Shown: positions 27,870-35,910, counted from the first letter of the stretch. The stretch is 38,420 nt of DNA from Candidatus Wolfebacteria bacterium RIFOXYD12_FULL_48_21 (GCA_001793945.1 MGIW01000003.1:226603-265022); one strand, 5' to 3'. Notes: generated by a model not told the origin, from the letters alone. Translations and numbers: made by a program.

Positions 27870-30800
27870 CCGCTGCGTTTATTGCTGCAGTATTTTTTGG
27901 TGTCCAGCCAGCTGTTGCATATCAAGTAAATACGCATGCGTATCTGACTAAGGAGGCGATTGAACTGTATAACAAAAACACCGGGGAGAATAAAATCACA
28001 TCTGACCTGCAACGGTTTATGATTGACGGCTCGATGCACGAGGATGACCTGCCACGCCCGCAGAACCATTTTTATGATCCGATCAATAACGAGGGGTTGA
28101 ATGATGGCGGGCTGACGGGCGAGTCGGCAAAGGAGTGGGCGAATGACAGTGTCAGTCAGCGCGAAGTGAAATACAAGCTTACGAGCGACACCTCGCTTAC
28201 ATCAGTCGACAAGGAAAAGATTGATGGATATGGCAATGTGACCGACTTCACATGGGATGCGGCGTTGAAGTACTGGCTCAAGGGCGATGAGGAAATGGCT
28301 ATGGAAGCATTGGGGCATATTATGCACTTGGTGGAAGACATGGGCGTGCCGGAGCATACGCGCAATGACAGCCATATAAACGGGAGTGAGTATGAAAAAT
28401 ATACAGGGCGGTATGACTCGAATAATCCAGACGAGCAATTTAAGGCGCGACTTGGTGATAAAAAGCCGTTTGTTTTAAATTCGCTTAACGACTATTTTGA
28501 CGGGCTGGCAAGGTATTCGAATAAATATTTTTATAGCCCCGGTTCACTGGGGAATTATAATTTTCCCGAGCTTGATTATAAAAATGCGGAATCTAAAGAA
28601 GGAAAATATTATATTGCTAACAAAGATGATGAAGGGGTAAAGTATTATGTTGCAATAAAGAAAAATATCGCCAATATTGCATTAGGATATTCCGATGTTT
28701 CCGTTGTAGAGTTGCCCATCAAAGAATCCTACTGGTCCCTGCTCTCTGTGCGGACAGTGCGGTATAGTGCTGGGGTTATTGATCGGTTCTTTCGTGATGT
28801 AGAAAAGGCGCGGAATGATCCGAATTTTCTGAAAGAAGAAAAGCCCGAAGTGAGTTTGTTTGGCAAAGTAGTCACGCTTACAAGTTCGTTTTTTAGTGGA
28901 GCAAAAGATATTGCCGTAAAGGCAGGGTCTTTTTTCGGGAATATGCTGGGGGCGATCGGGGATGGCGTGGTTTCTGCGGGGAGCTTTATTGGCGGGTTGT
29001 TTACCGGCAATAATGGGCTGACCAATTTGGGAATTACGGACATTGGCGATCCGAATGGGTTGGATACCGGGAATGACAGCGGCTCCAGTGCGCCTACTGT
29101 GCCGACAGCCGCAGCGGTTAAAAAAGATGCGCTTGCGAAAAAAGATGCTGAAATAAATGCGCTGAAGTTGCAGGTAGAGGGTTTGCAAAAGGATGCGAAG
29201 GTGCAAGACGAAGCCGTATTAAAGCTTGAGGAGAAGCAAGATGACCCCGTAGCGAAGAAAACTTCGGTTGATGCGCCGTTGTGCGCATATGGTTCTGCAA
29301 ATAGAGCCGGGAAAAAGGAAGTTGTTATAAACGAAGTTGCGTGGATGGGTAGCGTGCGGAGTGCGAGTGATGAGTGGATCGAATTAAAAAATGTTTCAGG
29401 AGGCGATGTTGATATTTCCGAATGGCAGCTACTTAATAAGGGCGGCGGGGTCAAGGTTCGCTTGGGCGACCTAAAGAATCCGATCATCAAAGCGGGAGGC
29501 TTTGTTTTGCTGGAACGAACGGATAATAATTCCGCAGTGGGTGTGACGGCTGATTTGATCTACTCTGGTGCGTTGGCAAATGCGAATGACGGGTTGAAAT
29601 TGTTCAATGGCTCATGTGCTATCGTTGATGAAATTACGGTCGCATCAAAGTGGGCCGCGGGCAGTAATGATACCAAGCAGACCATGGAGCGCCGTGCCAG
29701 TGGTGGCTGGCAGACATCCGTATCGGCGGGCGGTACGCCGAAGAAAGAGAACTCTGCGGGTGTTGCGGAAGCAGATAAAAAAGAATCTGTTTCTTTTTCG
29801 GGCGGATCGACCCAGTCGGGGGTGGGCGGAGACCCGTTGTCCGTCGCGCCGCAGTTTTATCCGGTCGTCGTTAACGAGATCATGTACGATGTGCCCGGTT
29901 CCGATGGTGGACGCGAGTGGATCGAATTGTACAATGCCGGCACATCGGCTGTTGATATTTCCGATTGGAAATTGCTTGAAAATGAAACCAATCATGCGCT
30001 TACAATAAAACAGGGGTCGCCAACGATCCCTGTTGGTGGGTATGCGGTCATCGCCGATGATGTGACCGATTTTTTGAGCGATAACAATGGATTTGAAGGG
30101 GTTATTTTTGATAGTACATTTTCTTTGAGTAATGATGGGGAAGTGATCGCGTTGAAAAATGGTTCATTGACCATAGATTCTATTGCGTATGCTACCAGCA
30201 CCGGTGCAAATGGAAATGGAATGTCATTGCAGAAGTTTAACGGCGGATGGTCTGCGGCTTCCTCGACGCCGGGGATGGCGAATGTTGCGCAGGCAACGAT
30301 GAGCGATGAGATCCTGAAACAAGTTCAGGATGACAATGCTGGTGGACAGGATGACAGTGCTGGCGGACAGGATGACAATGTGGGTGAGGATGCGGGGCTT
30401 TCCACCTCGACCATTTTATGGGATGGCGGGCTGCATTCGGGTGGCGTTGATGATCTGGTGAGTAACGGATTTGTTGGGCAGCGCGTCCGCTTTTTAAGTG
30501 GAGTTGATGTGGGTACTTTGAAATTCGGTTACTATAATGACTATTCTGCGGGTTCGGTCGAGGTAAAGGTATTTAGTATCGATGGATCAGAGGCATGGGC
30601 GGATACGCTTGCCGTGCCACGGATTAGCTATGGTGGATATATTGAACATACATTTTCTGAGCCGTTGTATTTGGACGCCGGCGATTATTTTGTGGGATCG
30701 CGGCTTATTTCAGGGGCGATTGGTATTCGAAGAGGAATTGGATTGAATCCGTGCGGTCGCGCTACCTATATAAGCGGGAATATTCCGGCGTGCGTCGATG

Positions 30801-32152
30801 GCACAGATGTAGGTATGATCATTGAAAGGTTTGTGGCGGATGTGGCAGTGACTGCGAGTGATGAGATCCTGAAACAAGTTCAGGATGACAATGCGGCCGG
30901 AATGACCCAGCCTTCGCCGGAGGCTACGGCGGGCGAAGCAGACGCTGCCACGACAACTCCGCAATTTTATCCGGTTGTCATCAACGAGATCATGTATGAT
31001 CTTTCGGGAGCTGATGATAATCGCGAATGGATTGAAGTTTATAATGCGGGAACTACTACGGCGGATATTGCGGGTTGGAAGTTTTTTGAAAATAATACGA
31101 ACCATGGCCTTGCGGTGATGCAAGGAAGCTCTGCTATTCCAGTCGGAGGGTATGCGGTCATCGTTGCAAGCTCGACGGCTTTTTTGAATGATAATCCTGC
31201 GTACGGTGGCACTCTTTTTGATAGTGCGTTTTCTTTGAGCAATACCGGAGAAGCGCTGGCATTGAAGAATGGCGGTTTTGTTATTGATTCCGTTACTTAT
31301 GCCTCGAGTACTGGGGCGAATGGATATGGTATGTCGTTGCAGAAATTCGGCGATGGGTGGCATGCGGCGTCTTCGACGCCGGGGGCGGTAAATGTGTTGC
31401 AGGCAACTACGAGCGATGAGATCCTGATCCGCCAGTCGGCGGATCAGGATGACAATGCTGGCGAAGCGGATATTGCGACTACAACGCCGCAATTACCCGT
31501 GCTTGCGCAGTTGGATGACACGGCAAAGTCGTACACCAATCCTACTTCTGCATTTTATCAAACTTTTTCTCCCGGTTCTGTGCAATCGATCGGCTCATTT
31601 CGCATTGCGGCGGAAGGAATAAGCGGGCGATGGAAGGGCGGTGTCTGTGAATTTGACCCGTCAAAGACCCGATGCGCATCAACCGGGGTGTCGGTTCGAG
31701 TTGATGCCGATACCGATATGGTAAGTGGTGTGGGGAAAACTGTGTTTACATTTTTGTTTGCTTCCGACATATTGCTTGACCCGAGCAAGACGCATGCATT
31801 TTTTGTTGAGCCAACGAGTAATGTATCTTTACGGGATCGCTTTGCGAGTATTTATGGCTCGGCAAGCAATGCGTACACAGGCGGCGGGTTATATGGTTAT
31901 GGACAAAATTGGGGGATCAACGGTCCTTTGGATCTGGGTATTGCCGATATGTATTTTGAGATTAATGCCCCGACAGTTCCCGTTGTTGTTCCCGAAGAGC
32001 CTGCGCCTGCGGAGCAGGAGACTGCTACGACAACTATTAACATCATTGTCCCACCGGAAGAAGAGAATACCGCTACGACAACGCCTGATATTGTTATGGA
32101 CCCGACATTGCCGATTGCCACGAGTACAGAGGAAATGGTTTCTTCGGAATAA
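27842..32152 (+). CDS. Large secreted Zn-dependent phospholipase C-like protein with lamin-tail domains
   Basis: A 1436-residue exported protein. The signal peptide MENIRTYVLTAAFIAAVFFGVQPAVA is followed by a zinc-dependent phospholipase C/S1-P1-nuclease-like domain (about 28-330): NTHAYLTKEAIELY with a metal His, DGSMHEDD, NHFYDP, and ALGHIMHLVEDMGVPEHTRNDSH, which supplies the later His, Glu and Asp ligands. A coiled coil lies near 425-470. Three lamin-tail domains follow, starting at VVINEVAWMGS, VVVNEIMYDVPG and VVINEIMYDLSG. Two jelly-roll-like segments lie between and after them. Three hairpin repeats are translated in the linkers (DEILKQVQDDN at about 823 and 1008, and an EILIRQSADQDDN variant near 1195). 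The tail is Thr/Pro/Glu-rich with no sortase motif. It may attack lipids or nucleotides of a host or neighbour cell. Confidence 0.82.
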   Translation: MENIRTYVLTAAFIAAVFFGVQPAVAYQVNTHAYLTKEAIELYNKNTGENKITSDLQRFMIDGSMHEDDLPRPQNHFYDPINNEGLNDGGLTGESAKEWANDSVSQREVKYKLTSDTSLTSVDKEKIDGYGNVTDFTWDAALKYWLKGDEEMAMEALGHIMHLVEDMGVPEHTRNDSHINGSEYEKYTGRYDSNNPDEQFKARLGDKKPFVLNSLNDYFDGLARYSNKYFYSPGSLGNYNFPELDYKNAESKEGKYYIANKDDEGVKYYVAIKKNIANIALGYSDVSVVELPIKESYWSLLSVRTVRYSAGVIDRFFRDVEKARNDPNFLKEEKPEVSLFGKVVTLTSSFFSGAKDIAVKAGSFFGNMLGAIGDGVVSAGSFIGGLFTGNNGLTNLGITDIGDPNGLDTGNDSGSSAPTVPTAAAVKKDALAKKDAEINALKLQVEGLQKDAKVQDEAVLKLEEKQDDPVAKKTSVDAPLCAYGSANRAGKKEVVINEVAWMGSVRSASDEWIELKNVSGGDVDISEWQLLNKGGGVKVRLGDLKNPIIKAGGFVLLERTDNNSAVGVTADLIYSGALANANDGLKLFNGSCAIVDEITVASKWAAGSNDTKQTMERRASGGWQTSVSAGGTPKKENSAGVAEADKKESVSFSGGSTQSGVGGDPLSVAPQFYPVVVNEIMYDVPGSDGGREWIELYNAGTSAVDISDWKLLENETNHALTIKQGSPTIPVGGYAVIADDVTDFLSDNNGFEGVIFDSTFSLSNDGEVIALKNGSLTIDSIAYATSTGANGNGMSLQKFNGGWSAASSTPGMANVAQATMSDEILKQVQDDNAGGQDDSAGGQDDNVGEDAGLSTSTILWDGGLHSGGVDDLVSNGFVGQRVRFLSGVDVGTLKFGYYNDYSAGSVEVKVFSIDGSEAWADTLAVPRISYGGYIEHTFSEPLYLDAGDYFVGSRLISGAIGIRRGIGLNPCGRATYISGNIPACVDGTDVGMIIERFVADVAVTASDEILKQVQDDNAAGMTQPSPEATAGEADAATTTPQFYPVVINEIMYDLSGADDNREWIEVYNAGTTTADIAGWKFFENNTNHGLAVMQGSSAIPVGGYAVIVASSTAFLNDNPAYGGTLFDSAFSLSNTGEALALKNGGFVIDSVTYASSTGANGYGMSLQKFGDGWHAASSTPGAVNVLQATTSDEILIRQSADQDDNAGEADIATTTPQLPVLAQLDDTAKSYTNPTSAFYQTFSPGSVQSIGSFRIAAEGISGRWKGGVCEFDPSKTRCASTGVSVRVDADTDMVSGVGKTVFTFLFASDILLDPSKTHAFFVEPTSNVSLRDRFASIYGSASNAYTGGGLYGYGQNWGINGPLDLGIADMYFEINAPTVPVVVPEEPAPAEQETATTTINIIVPPEEENTATTTPDIVMDPTLPIATSTEEMVSSE

Positions 32153-32205
32153 ATTAGATGTCTATGAAAAAAGATTTTGACGGATGGAATACTGAAAAGA
32201 AAAAC

Positions 32206-32223
32206 GGACCCCTTTCGGGGTCC
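32206..32223 (+). terminator. GGACCCC hairpin after the large secreted protein
   Basis: GGACCCC tttc GGGGTCC, followed by TTGGG. It has only two T, so the termination call is moderate. Confidence 0.5.
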
Positions 32224-32469
32224 TTGGGTGCCTAATGGCAATTTATAATTGAAGTGTAGCAGATTAGTAACAGTTGTCAACCATAAAATATCTTATTTGT
32301 TTGCTGCTTACTTGCGTAAGCGGCGAGGCCGAAGCCATTGTGTGTTTAGTATAGGGGAATTTTTATTCTGAGTCTACTATCTTTGCTGTCATCCTGAACT
32401 CGTTTCAGGATCTCATTGGTAATAAACGAGATTCCGAAATAAATTCGGAATGAAAGTGCTCTCCCGCAT
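32224..32469. repeat. Gene-free stretch with hairpin repeats
   Basis: 32387-32413 TGTCATCCTGAA ctcg TTTCAGGATCTC and 32430-32455 GATTCCGAATAAATTCGGAATGA-type. Nothing else is recognised. Confidence 0.7.
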
Positions 32470-32506
32470 TGTCATCCTGGTCCGCCGGCTGGCGGATTCA
32501 GAATCT
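32470..32506. repeat. Left terminal hairpin of the second GIY-YIG unit
   Basis: TGTCATCCTGG TCCGCCGGCTGGCGGA TTCAGAATCTG. It matches the reverse complement of 32840-32874 with a single mismatch over about 30 bases, so the two act as terminal inverted repeats around the gene. Confidence 0.85.
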
Positions 32507-32541
32507 GTATTTATTGGATATCATTTTATTTTTTAATGGGA

Positions 32542-32838
32542 ATGAAAACATTTTGCGTATATATTCTTACCAATAAACCCGAAGGTGTTTTGTATATTGG
32601 TGTTACATCCGACTTAAGAAAGCGCATGCACGAGCATAAAACAAAGGCAACGCACGGGTTTACGGGAAAATATAATGTTGATCAACTTGTTTATTTCGAA
32701 ACAACGACTGATGCTAATGTTGCCATTGCTCGCGAAAAGCAGTTAAAAAATTGGCACCGGCCGTGGAAGATCAATCTGGTTAAAGGGAGTAATCCGCAGT
32801 GGGAAGATTTAAGCGTCGAGTTGTTTTATAAGCCATAA
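32542..32838 (+). CDS. GIY-YIG family small endonuclease (copy 2)
   Basis: A 98-residue GIY-YIG domain: FCVYILTNKPEGVLYIGVTSDLRKRMHEHK (YIG pair and catalytic Arg), then HGFTGKYNVDQLVYFETTTDANVAIAREKQLKNWHRPWK with the metal-binding Glu. It is clearly related to copy 1 at 18094-18378 but diverged at many positions, so the two are not a recent duplication. An ATG two codons upstream (32536, the track start) is possible; 32542 gives the same MK-x-x-x-VYIL start as copy 1. It is enclosed by inverted hairpins with outer TGTCAT/ATGACA ends. It has no Shine-Dalgarno site. Confidence 0.87.
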   Translation: MKTFCVYILTNKPEGVLYIGVTSDLRKRMHEHKTKATHGFTGKYNVDQLVYFETTTDANVAIAREKQLKNWHRPWKINLVKGSNPQWEDLSVELFYKP

Positions 32839-32839
32839 G

Positions 32840-33005
32840 ACCCTGAATCCGCCAGCCGGCGGATCAGGATGACAGAGGTGTGGGGTTCAGGATGACAGAG
32901 GCTTCGTTTTGTCATTCCGAATTTATTTCGGAATCTCGTTGATTGAGCACAAGATCCTGAAACAGGCGCAGACCCTGAATCCGCCAGCCGGCGGATCAGG
33001 GTGAC
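32840..33005. repeat. Right terminal hairpin of the GIY-YIG unit and further repeats
   Basis: 32840-32874 is the inverted partner of 32470-32506. 32910-32938 is TGTCATTCCGAA...TTCGGAATCTC. 32971-33005 repeats ACCCTGAATCCGCCAGCC...GGGTGACA almost exactly like 32840-32874. Fragments GATGACAGAGG lie between them. Confidence 0.85.
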
Positions 33006-33090
33006 ATGAGTACATGTCAGTTAAATGCAGGATAACAGAGGTGTGGCGATTAGGATGGCGGTAGCTTGGCGTAGGATGGTGACAATAATA

Positions 33091-33099
33091 TGCTACAAT
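33091..33099 (+). promoter_or_regulatory. Extended -10 promoter of the pseudopilin gene
   Basis: TGC-TACAAT ends eight bases before the ATG at 33108, so the mRNA is probably leaderless. Confidence 0.55.
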
Positions 33100-33107
33100 T
33101 TAATAGT

Positions 33108-34241
33108 ATGATACGCACAAAAGGTTTTACATTGCTTGAACTGCTTATTACCATAGGCATACTTGCTGTGCTTGCGACCACGGCTGTTTTGGTTATAAAT
33201 CCAGTGGAGTATTTGAGGCAGTCGAGGGATACGCGGCGCATTGGCGATTTGGATGCCATAAGCAAGGCAATCGATCTGTATACTATAAACAAGCCCGCTA
33301 TCGCGGAGCTGGGGACTGTTTCCATCGTTTATATTTCACTTCCCGATACTTCTTCTACTTGTGGAAGCCACTCGCTCCCTTTGTTGCCATCACCGTGGCA
33401 ATACCGGTGCGCGACCACTGCAAATCTGCAGAAGGTCGATGGTACGGGTTGGCTACCAATCAATTTTTCCTCCGTTTCTGGCGGGGCTCCGCTTGCTACG
33501 CTGCCCATAGATCCGGTGAATGGTGCTGCTAATTTGCAATATTATGCGTTTACCGCGAGTGGAAGAAAATACGAAGTGTTCTCCGTCATCGAATCTGAAA
33601 ATAATTTTTTGGGCGGACCGAACGATAAGATTTCTTCGGACGGCGGGGATGATTTTACCCGATATGAAGTGGGGAGCGATCTTACTATAGCGCCGTGGAG
33701 CTTTGAGTTTGACGCATTTCCGCTTGCTACAAGCGGAAGTAAAAAACCGGGGTGGTATAAAATATATGGCGACTCGTTTGTTTCTATTGAGTCCGATGCG
33801 GAAACAGCTAATTTTTTACGATTGACCACGCAGGTGTGGTACGAGTGGCAGGAAAACATTTTGTATAATCCGAATTCCGTCTACAAGGTTGAGGTACGGG
33901 CTCGGCTATTTGCCGATCCTGCGGTGGGCTATAAGTTTATTTATACCGGCTTTGTTGGTGTTGCCGCCAATGGTGTATCGCGCTCGAACATTACCGGGGC
34001 TAGCGGCACCAATGCACAACATTTTCGCGGGTTTAGAGGCGAAGAGCTGGATGTTACTTCGGGGTGGACCATCGCCACCGATTATTCAGGCGGGTATGGA
34101 TCGCCCCAAGGAACAAACACTAATTGCACTGATCCAAATAATCCATGCCTGATGCATGCGGCTGTGCGTTATATCCGGCCTTTGCTTATGGTTGGTGAGG
34201 GAACCACAGACATCGATTATATTAAAGTGACCAAACAATAA
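33108..34241 (+). CDS. Type IV pilin-like prepilin (pseudopilin) with a large C-terminal domain
   Basis: A 377-residue protein. The start MIRTKGFTLLELLITIGILAV is a textbook class III prepilin signal: a short basic leader cut after KG by a prepilin peptidase, Glu at position +5, then the hydrophobic helix. The track start lies six codons upstream, inside the -10 region, so 33108 is used. Residues about 30-190 are a pseudopilin globular part with RDTRRIGDLDAISKAIDLY and CGSHSLP...YRCATTANL Cys pairs. The last 170 residues are beta-rich (WSFEFDAFP, TTQVWYEWQENILYNPNSVYKVEVRARLF) and resemble a carbohydrate-binding-type jelly roll. It is probably displayed on a type IV pilus or related filament. 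The pilus machinery is not in this window. Confidence 0.85.
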   Translation: MIRTKGFTLLELLITIGILAVLATTAVLVINPVEYLRQSRDTRRIGDLDAISKAIDLYTINKPAIAELGTVSIVYISLPDTSSTCGSHSLPLLPSPWQYRCATTANLQKVDGTGWLPINFSSVSGGAPLATLPIDPVNGAANLQYYAFTASGRKYEVFSVIESENNFLGGPNDKISSDGGDDFTRYEVGSDLTIAPWSFEFDAFPLATSGSKKPGWYKIYGDSFVSIESDAETANFLRLTTQVWYEWQENILYNPNSVYKVEVRARLFADPAVGYKFIYTGFVGVAANGVSRSNITGASGTNAQHFRGFRGEELDVTSGWTIATDYSGGYGSPQGTNTNCTDPNNPCLMHAAVRYIRPLLMVGEGTTDIDYIKVTKQ

Positions 34242-34245
34242 GCTC

Positions 34246-34719
34246 ATGGAAATAGTTGTTGTTCTGCCCGACATTCGCAGTACACATAATGTCGGGTCCA
34301 TCTTCCGCACTGCCGACGCGGCGGGAGTAAAAAAAGTTTTTTTGTGCGGTATTACGCCGCAGCCGGTCGATCAATTCGGGCGCAAGCGACAGGATATTTC
34401 CAAGGTCGCCCTTGGGGCGGAGGATTACATCCCGTGGGAATATGCACAGTCCGTAGTGCGTTTGATCGGACGGCTTAAAAAAGAGGGTTATGTGGTCTGT
34501 GCCGTGGAACAATCGCCTAAATCCGTGTCCTACAGGGCATTTAAAGCCCCAAAAAGGGCCAAAATAGCCCTGATAATGGGCAGTGAGGTCGAAGGCTTAC
34601 CCAAGGCTATTTTGACCCGTACGGACCATATTTTAGAGATCCCGATGTACGGCAAAAAAGAATCCCTCAATGTGGGAGTGGCGTTCGGGGTGGTGGTTTT
34701 TGGGCTTATTAACCATTGA
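34246..34719 (+). CDS. SpoU/TrmH-family RNA 2'-O-methyltransferase
   Basis: A 157-residue SPOUT methyltransferase domain. The three knot motifs are present: THNVGSIFRTADAAGV (motif 1, Asn and Arg), KIALIMGSEVEGLP (motif 2) and ILEIPMYGKKESLNVGVAFG (motif 3, Ser-Leu-Asn-Val). The N-terminal substrate-binding domain of TrmH/RlmB is absent, so it is a minimal single-domain form like TrmL. It probably methylates a tRNA or rRNA ribose using S-adenosylmethionine and acts as a dimer. It begins five bases after the pseudopilin stop and is likely co-transcribed with it, though the functions are unrelated. Confidence 0.9.
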   Translation: MEIVVVLPDIRSTHNVGSIFRTADAAGVKKVFLCGITPQPVDQFGRKRQDISKVALGAEDYIPWEYAQSVVRLIGRLKKEGYVVCAVEQSPKSVSYRAFKAPKRAKIALIMGSEVEGLPKAILTRTDHILEIPMYGKKESLNVGVAFGVVVFGLINH

Positions 34720-34761
34720 CATTTAAGTTAATAACTATTAACCTAAATAAGATAAGTTAAT
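34716..34761 (+). promoter_or_regulatory. Promoter and operator repeats of the HTH/Doc operon
   Basis: TTGACA at 34716 with a 17-base spacer to TAACCT. AAGTTAAT (34725-34732) and ATTAACCT (34737-34744) form an inverted repeat over the -10 box, and a third AAGTTAAT lies at 34754-34761. This is the arrangement expected for autorepression by the antitoxin. Confidence 0.6.
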
Positions 34762-34773
34762 ATAAAACATTTT

Positions 34774-35028
34774 ATGCAGAAAGAATATTTTTCCACCACC
34801 GAAGTGGCAAAGATTTTAGGGATAAGTACGGTCGCAGTTTGGAAGAAAATCAAGGAGGGAAAGCTTAAAGCCGATCGATTTGGTCGTAATTTTATGATTC
34901 CCAAAACGGAAATAGATTCTTTAACTGGTGGGATTTTAGATGAGCAAAAGAAAAAGATGATTCAAGATGCAGTTAAAAAAGCCGTTGAAGAATATGGTGA
35001 GGCTCTTAAAATGCTCGGGAAAGAATGA
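34774..35028 (+). CDS. HTH (excisionase/MerR-type) antitoxin of a Doc-type system
   Basis: An 84-residue protein. Residues 5-50 form a helix-turn-helix of excisionase/MerR type: YFSTTEVAKILGISTVAVWKKIKEGKLKADRFGRNFMIPKTEI. The C-terminal helix (KKKMIQDAVKKAVEEYGEALKMLG) is probably the part that binds and blocks the toxin, as in Phd, but the DNA-binding domain is not of Phd/AbrB type. It overlaps the toxin gene by four bases (ATGA), typical of toxin-antitoxin pairs. The AAGTTAAT repeats upstream are the likely binding sites. The function is inferred from the partner. Confidence 0.78.
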   Translation: MQKEYFSTTEVAKILGISTVAVWKKIKEGKLKADRFGRNFMIPKTEIDSLTGGILDEQKKKMIQDAVKKAVEEYGEALKMLGKE

Positions 35029-35471
35029 AAAGATTTATTGCACTATCAATTGAAGAAGTAAAACATGTAGCTCATTGGCTTGCCAAAGAAACGATGGAAT
35101 GGAAAGAACCGATTCCTGATTTTGAGACCAGATTGCCAGGCCGGTTAGAGAGCTGTCTGCATACTCCGTTTATGACATTCGGGAAGCGCGTTGCGTATAA
35201 GGGGTTACAGGGTAAAAGTGCCATGCTTTTTTATTTGATGATCAAAAACCACCCATTTCAAAATGGAAATAAGAGAATTGCGGTTACTACGCTACTTTAT
35301 TTTCTGTATAAGAATGGAAAATGGCTTAAGATTGATAATCAACGACTATATAATTTTGCCAAGTTTGTTGCGGAGAGCGATCCTCAAGTGAAGGATTCCA
35401 TGGTCAAACTGATTGAGGAATTTATTGCAAAAAATATATCCGATCTTTCTAAGCGTACATCGGCAGAATAA
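35025..35471 (+). CDS. doc: Doc-like (Fic-fold) toxin
   Basis: A 148-residue Doc-family protein. The Fic core motif is intact: HPFQNGNKRIAVTTLLYFL near residue 77, matching H-x-F-x-[DN]-G-N-K-R. Doc-type toxins with this motif phosphorylate elongation factor Tu and stop translation. The upstream region KRVAYKGLQGKSAMLFYLMIKN matches the substrate flap and first core helices. The inhibitory helix motif [ST]-x-x-x-E-[GN] is not found in the protein, as expected when the antitoxin supplies it. It is coupled to the HTH antitoxin gene. A string of strong hairpins follows the stop codon. Confidence 0.85.
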   Translation: MKRFIALSIEEVKHVAHWLAKETMEWKEPIPDFETRLPGRLESCLHTPFMTFGKRVAYKGLQGKSAMLFYLMIKNHPFQNGNKRIAVTTLLYFLYKNGKWLKIDNQRLYNFAKFVAESDPQVKDSMVKLIEEFIAKNISDLSKRTSAE

Positions 35472-35492
35472 ATCTATGGATGTGTTACGATC

Positions 35493-35736
35493 CAGTTGGT
35501 GCATTTTTTGCAACAACTGAATTTTAGAGTAACTGTTTCCACCGCGGAAACAGTTGAAAATAAGACAACTTGTTCCAATCTGGAACAAGTTGCGCGGAAA
35601 AGCAATGTGCAAAAAATGCATATTGCTTTTCCGTGATCCCTGCTCATTTGATGAGCTTAGGGTGAGTTATGGCGGGAATTCATTTTAATCTTGCGCGAAA
35701 CGCAATGTATATTATCGTCTTGCGATGACGATAATA
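35493..35736. repeat. String of consecutive hairpins downstream of doc
   Basis: CAGTTG/CAACTG (35493-35519), AACTGTTTCC/GGAAACAGTT (35531-35555), CAACTTGTTCCA/TGGAACAAGTTG (35566-35592), CGGAAAAGCAAT/ATTGCTTTTCCG (35595-35633), CCCTGCTCAT/ATGAGC-tt-AGGG (35638-35661) and TTATCGTC/GACGATAA (about 35713-35735). The second and third are related in sequence. No gene is visible. Possibly an RNA, a recombination site or stacked terminators. Confidence 0.6.
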
Positions 35737-35745
35737 AAAAGGTTG

Positions 35746-35772
35746 TGGATCCCCGTTTTCACGGGGATGACA
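35746..35772. repeat. Single hairpin repeat
   Basis: TGGATCCCCGT tttc ACGGGGATGACA, a TGTCAT-type hairpin in reverse orientation. Confidence 0.8.
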
Positions 35773-35821
35773 GAGGGGATGCGGGGATGACGATATAGGG
35801 GTTGGCATGATGCCGTTGCGT

Positions 35822-35905
35822 TTGACTTTGTCGGGGAAAATGTATTATACAGTAAGTAGAACAAACGGCGCATAATGCGTATAAAAATTAAATGAACGGG
35901 AGGAG
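35822..35905 (+). promoter_or_regulatory. Promoter and conserved leader of the cytidylyltransferase gene
   Basis: TTGACT (35822), an 18-base spacer and TATACA (35846), then AAGTAGAACAAACGGCG, a CGCAT-a-ATGCG mini-hairpin and GGGAGGAG (35898-35905), five bases before the ATG. It is nearly identical to 37087-37168, so the two genes are probably co-regulated. Confidence 0.75.
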
Positions 35906-35910
35906 CCCCT

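Noticed and set aside
29607-30008. Plus-strand ORF of 133 codons inside the large secreted protein
   Set aside because: Another frame of a well-supported gene with clear domain motifs; Arg- and Ser-rich shadow.
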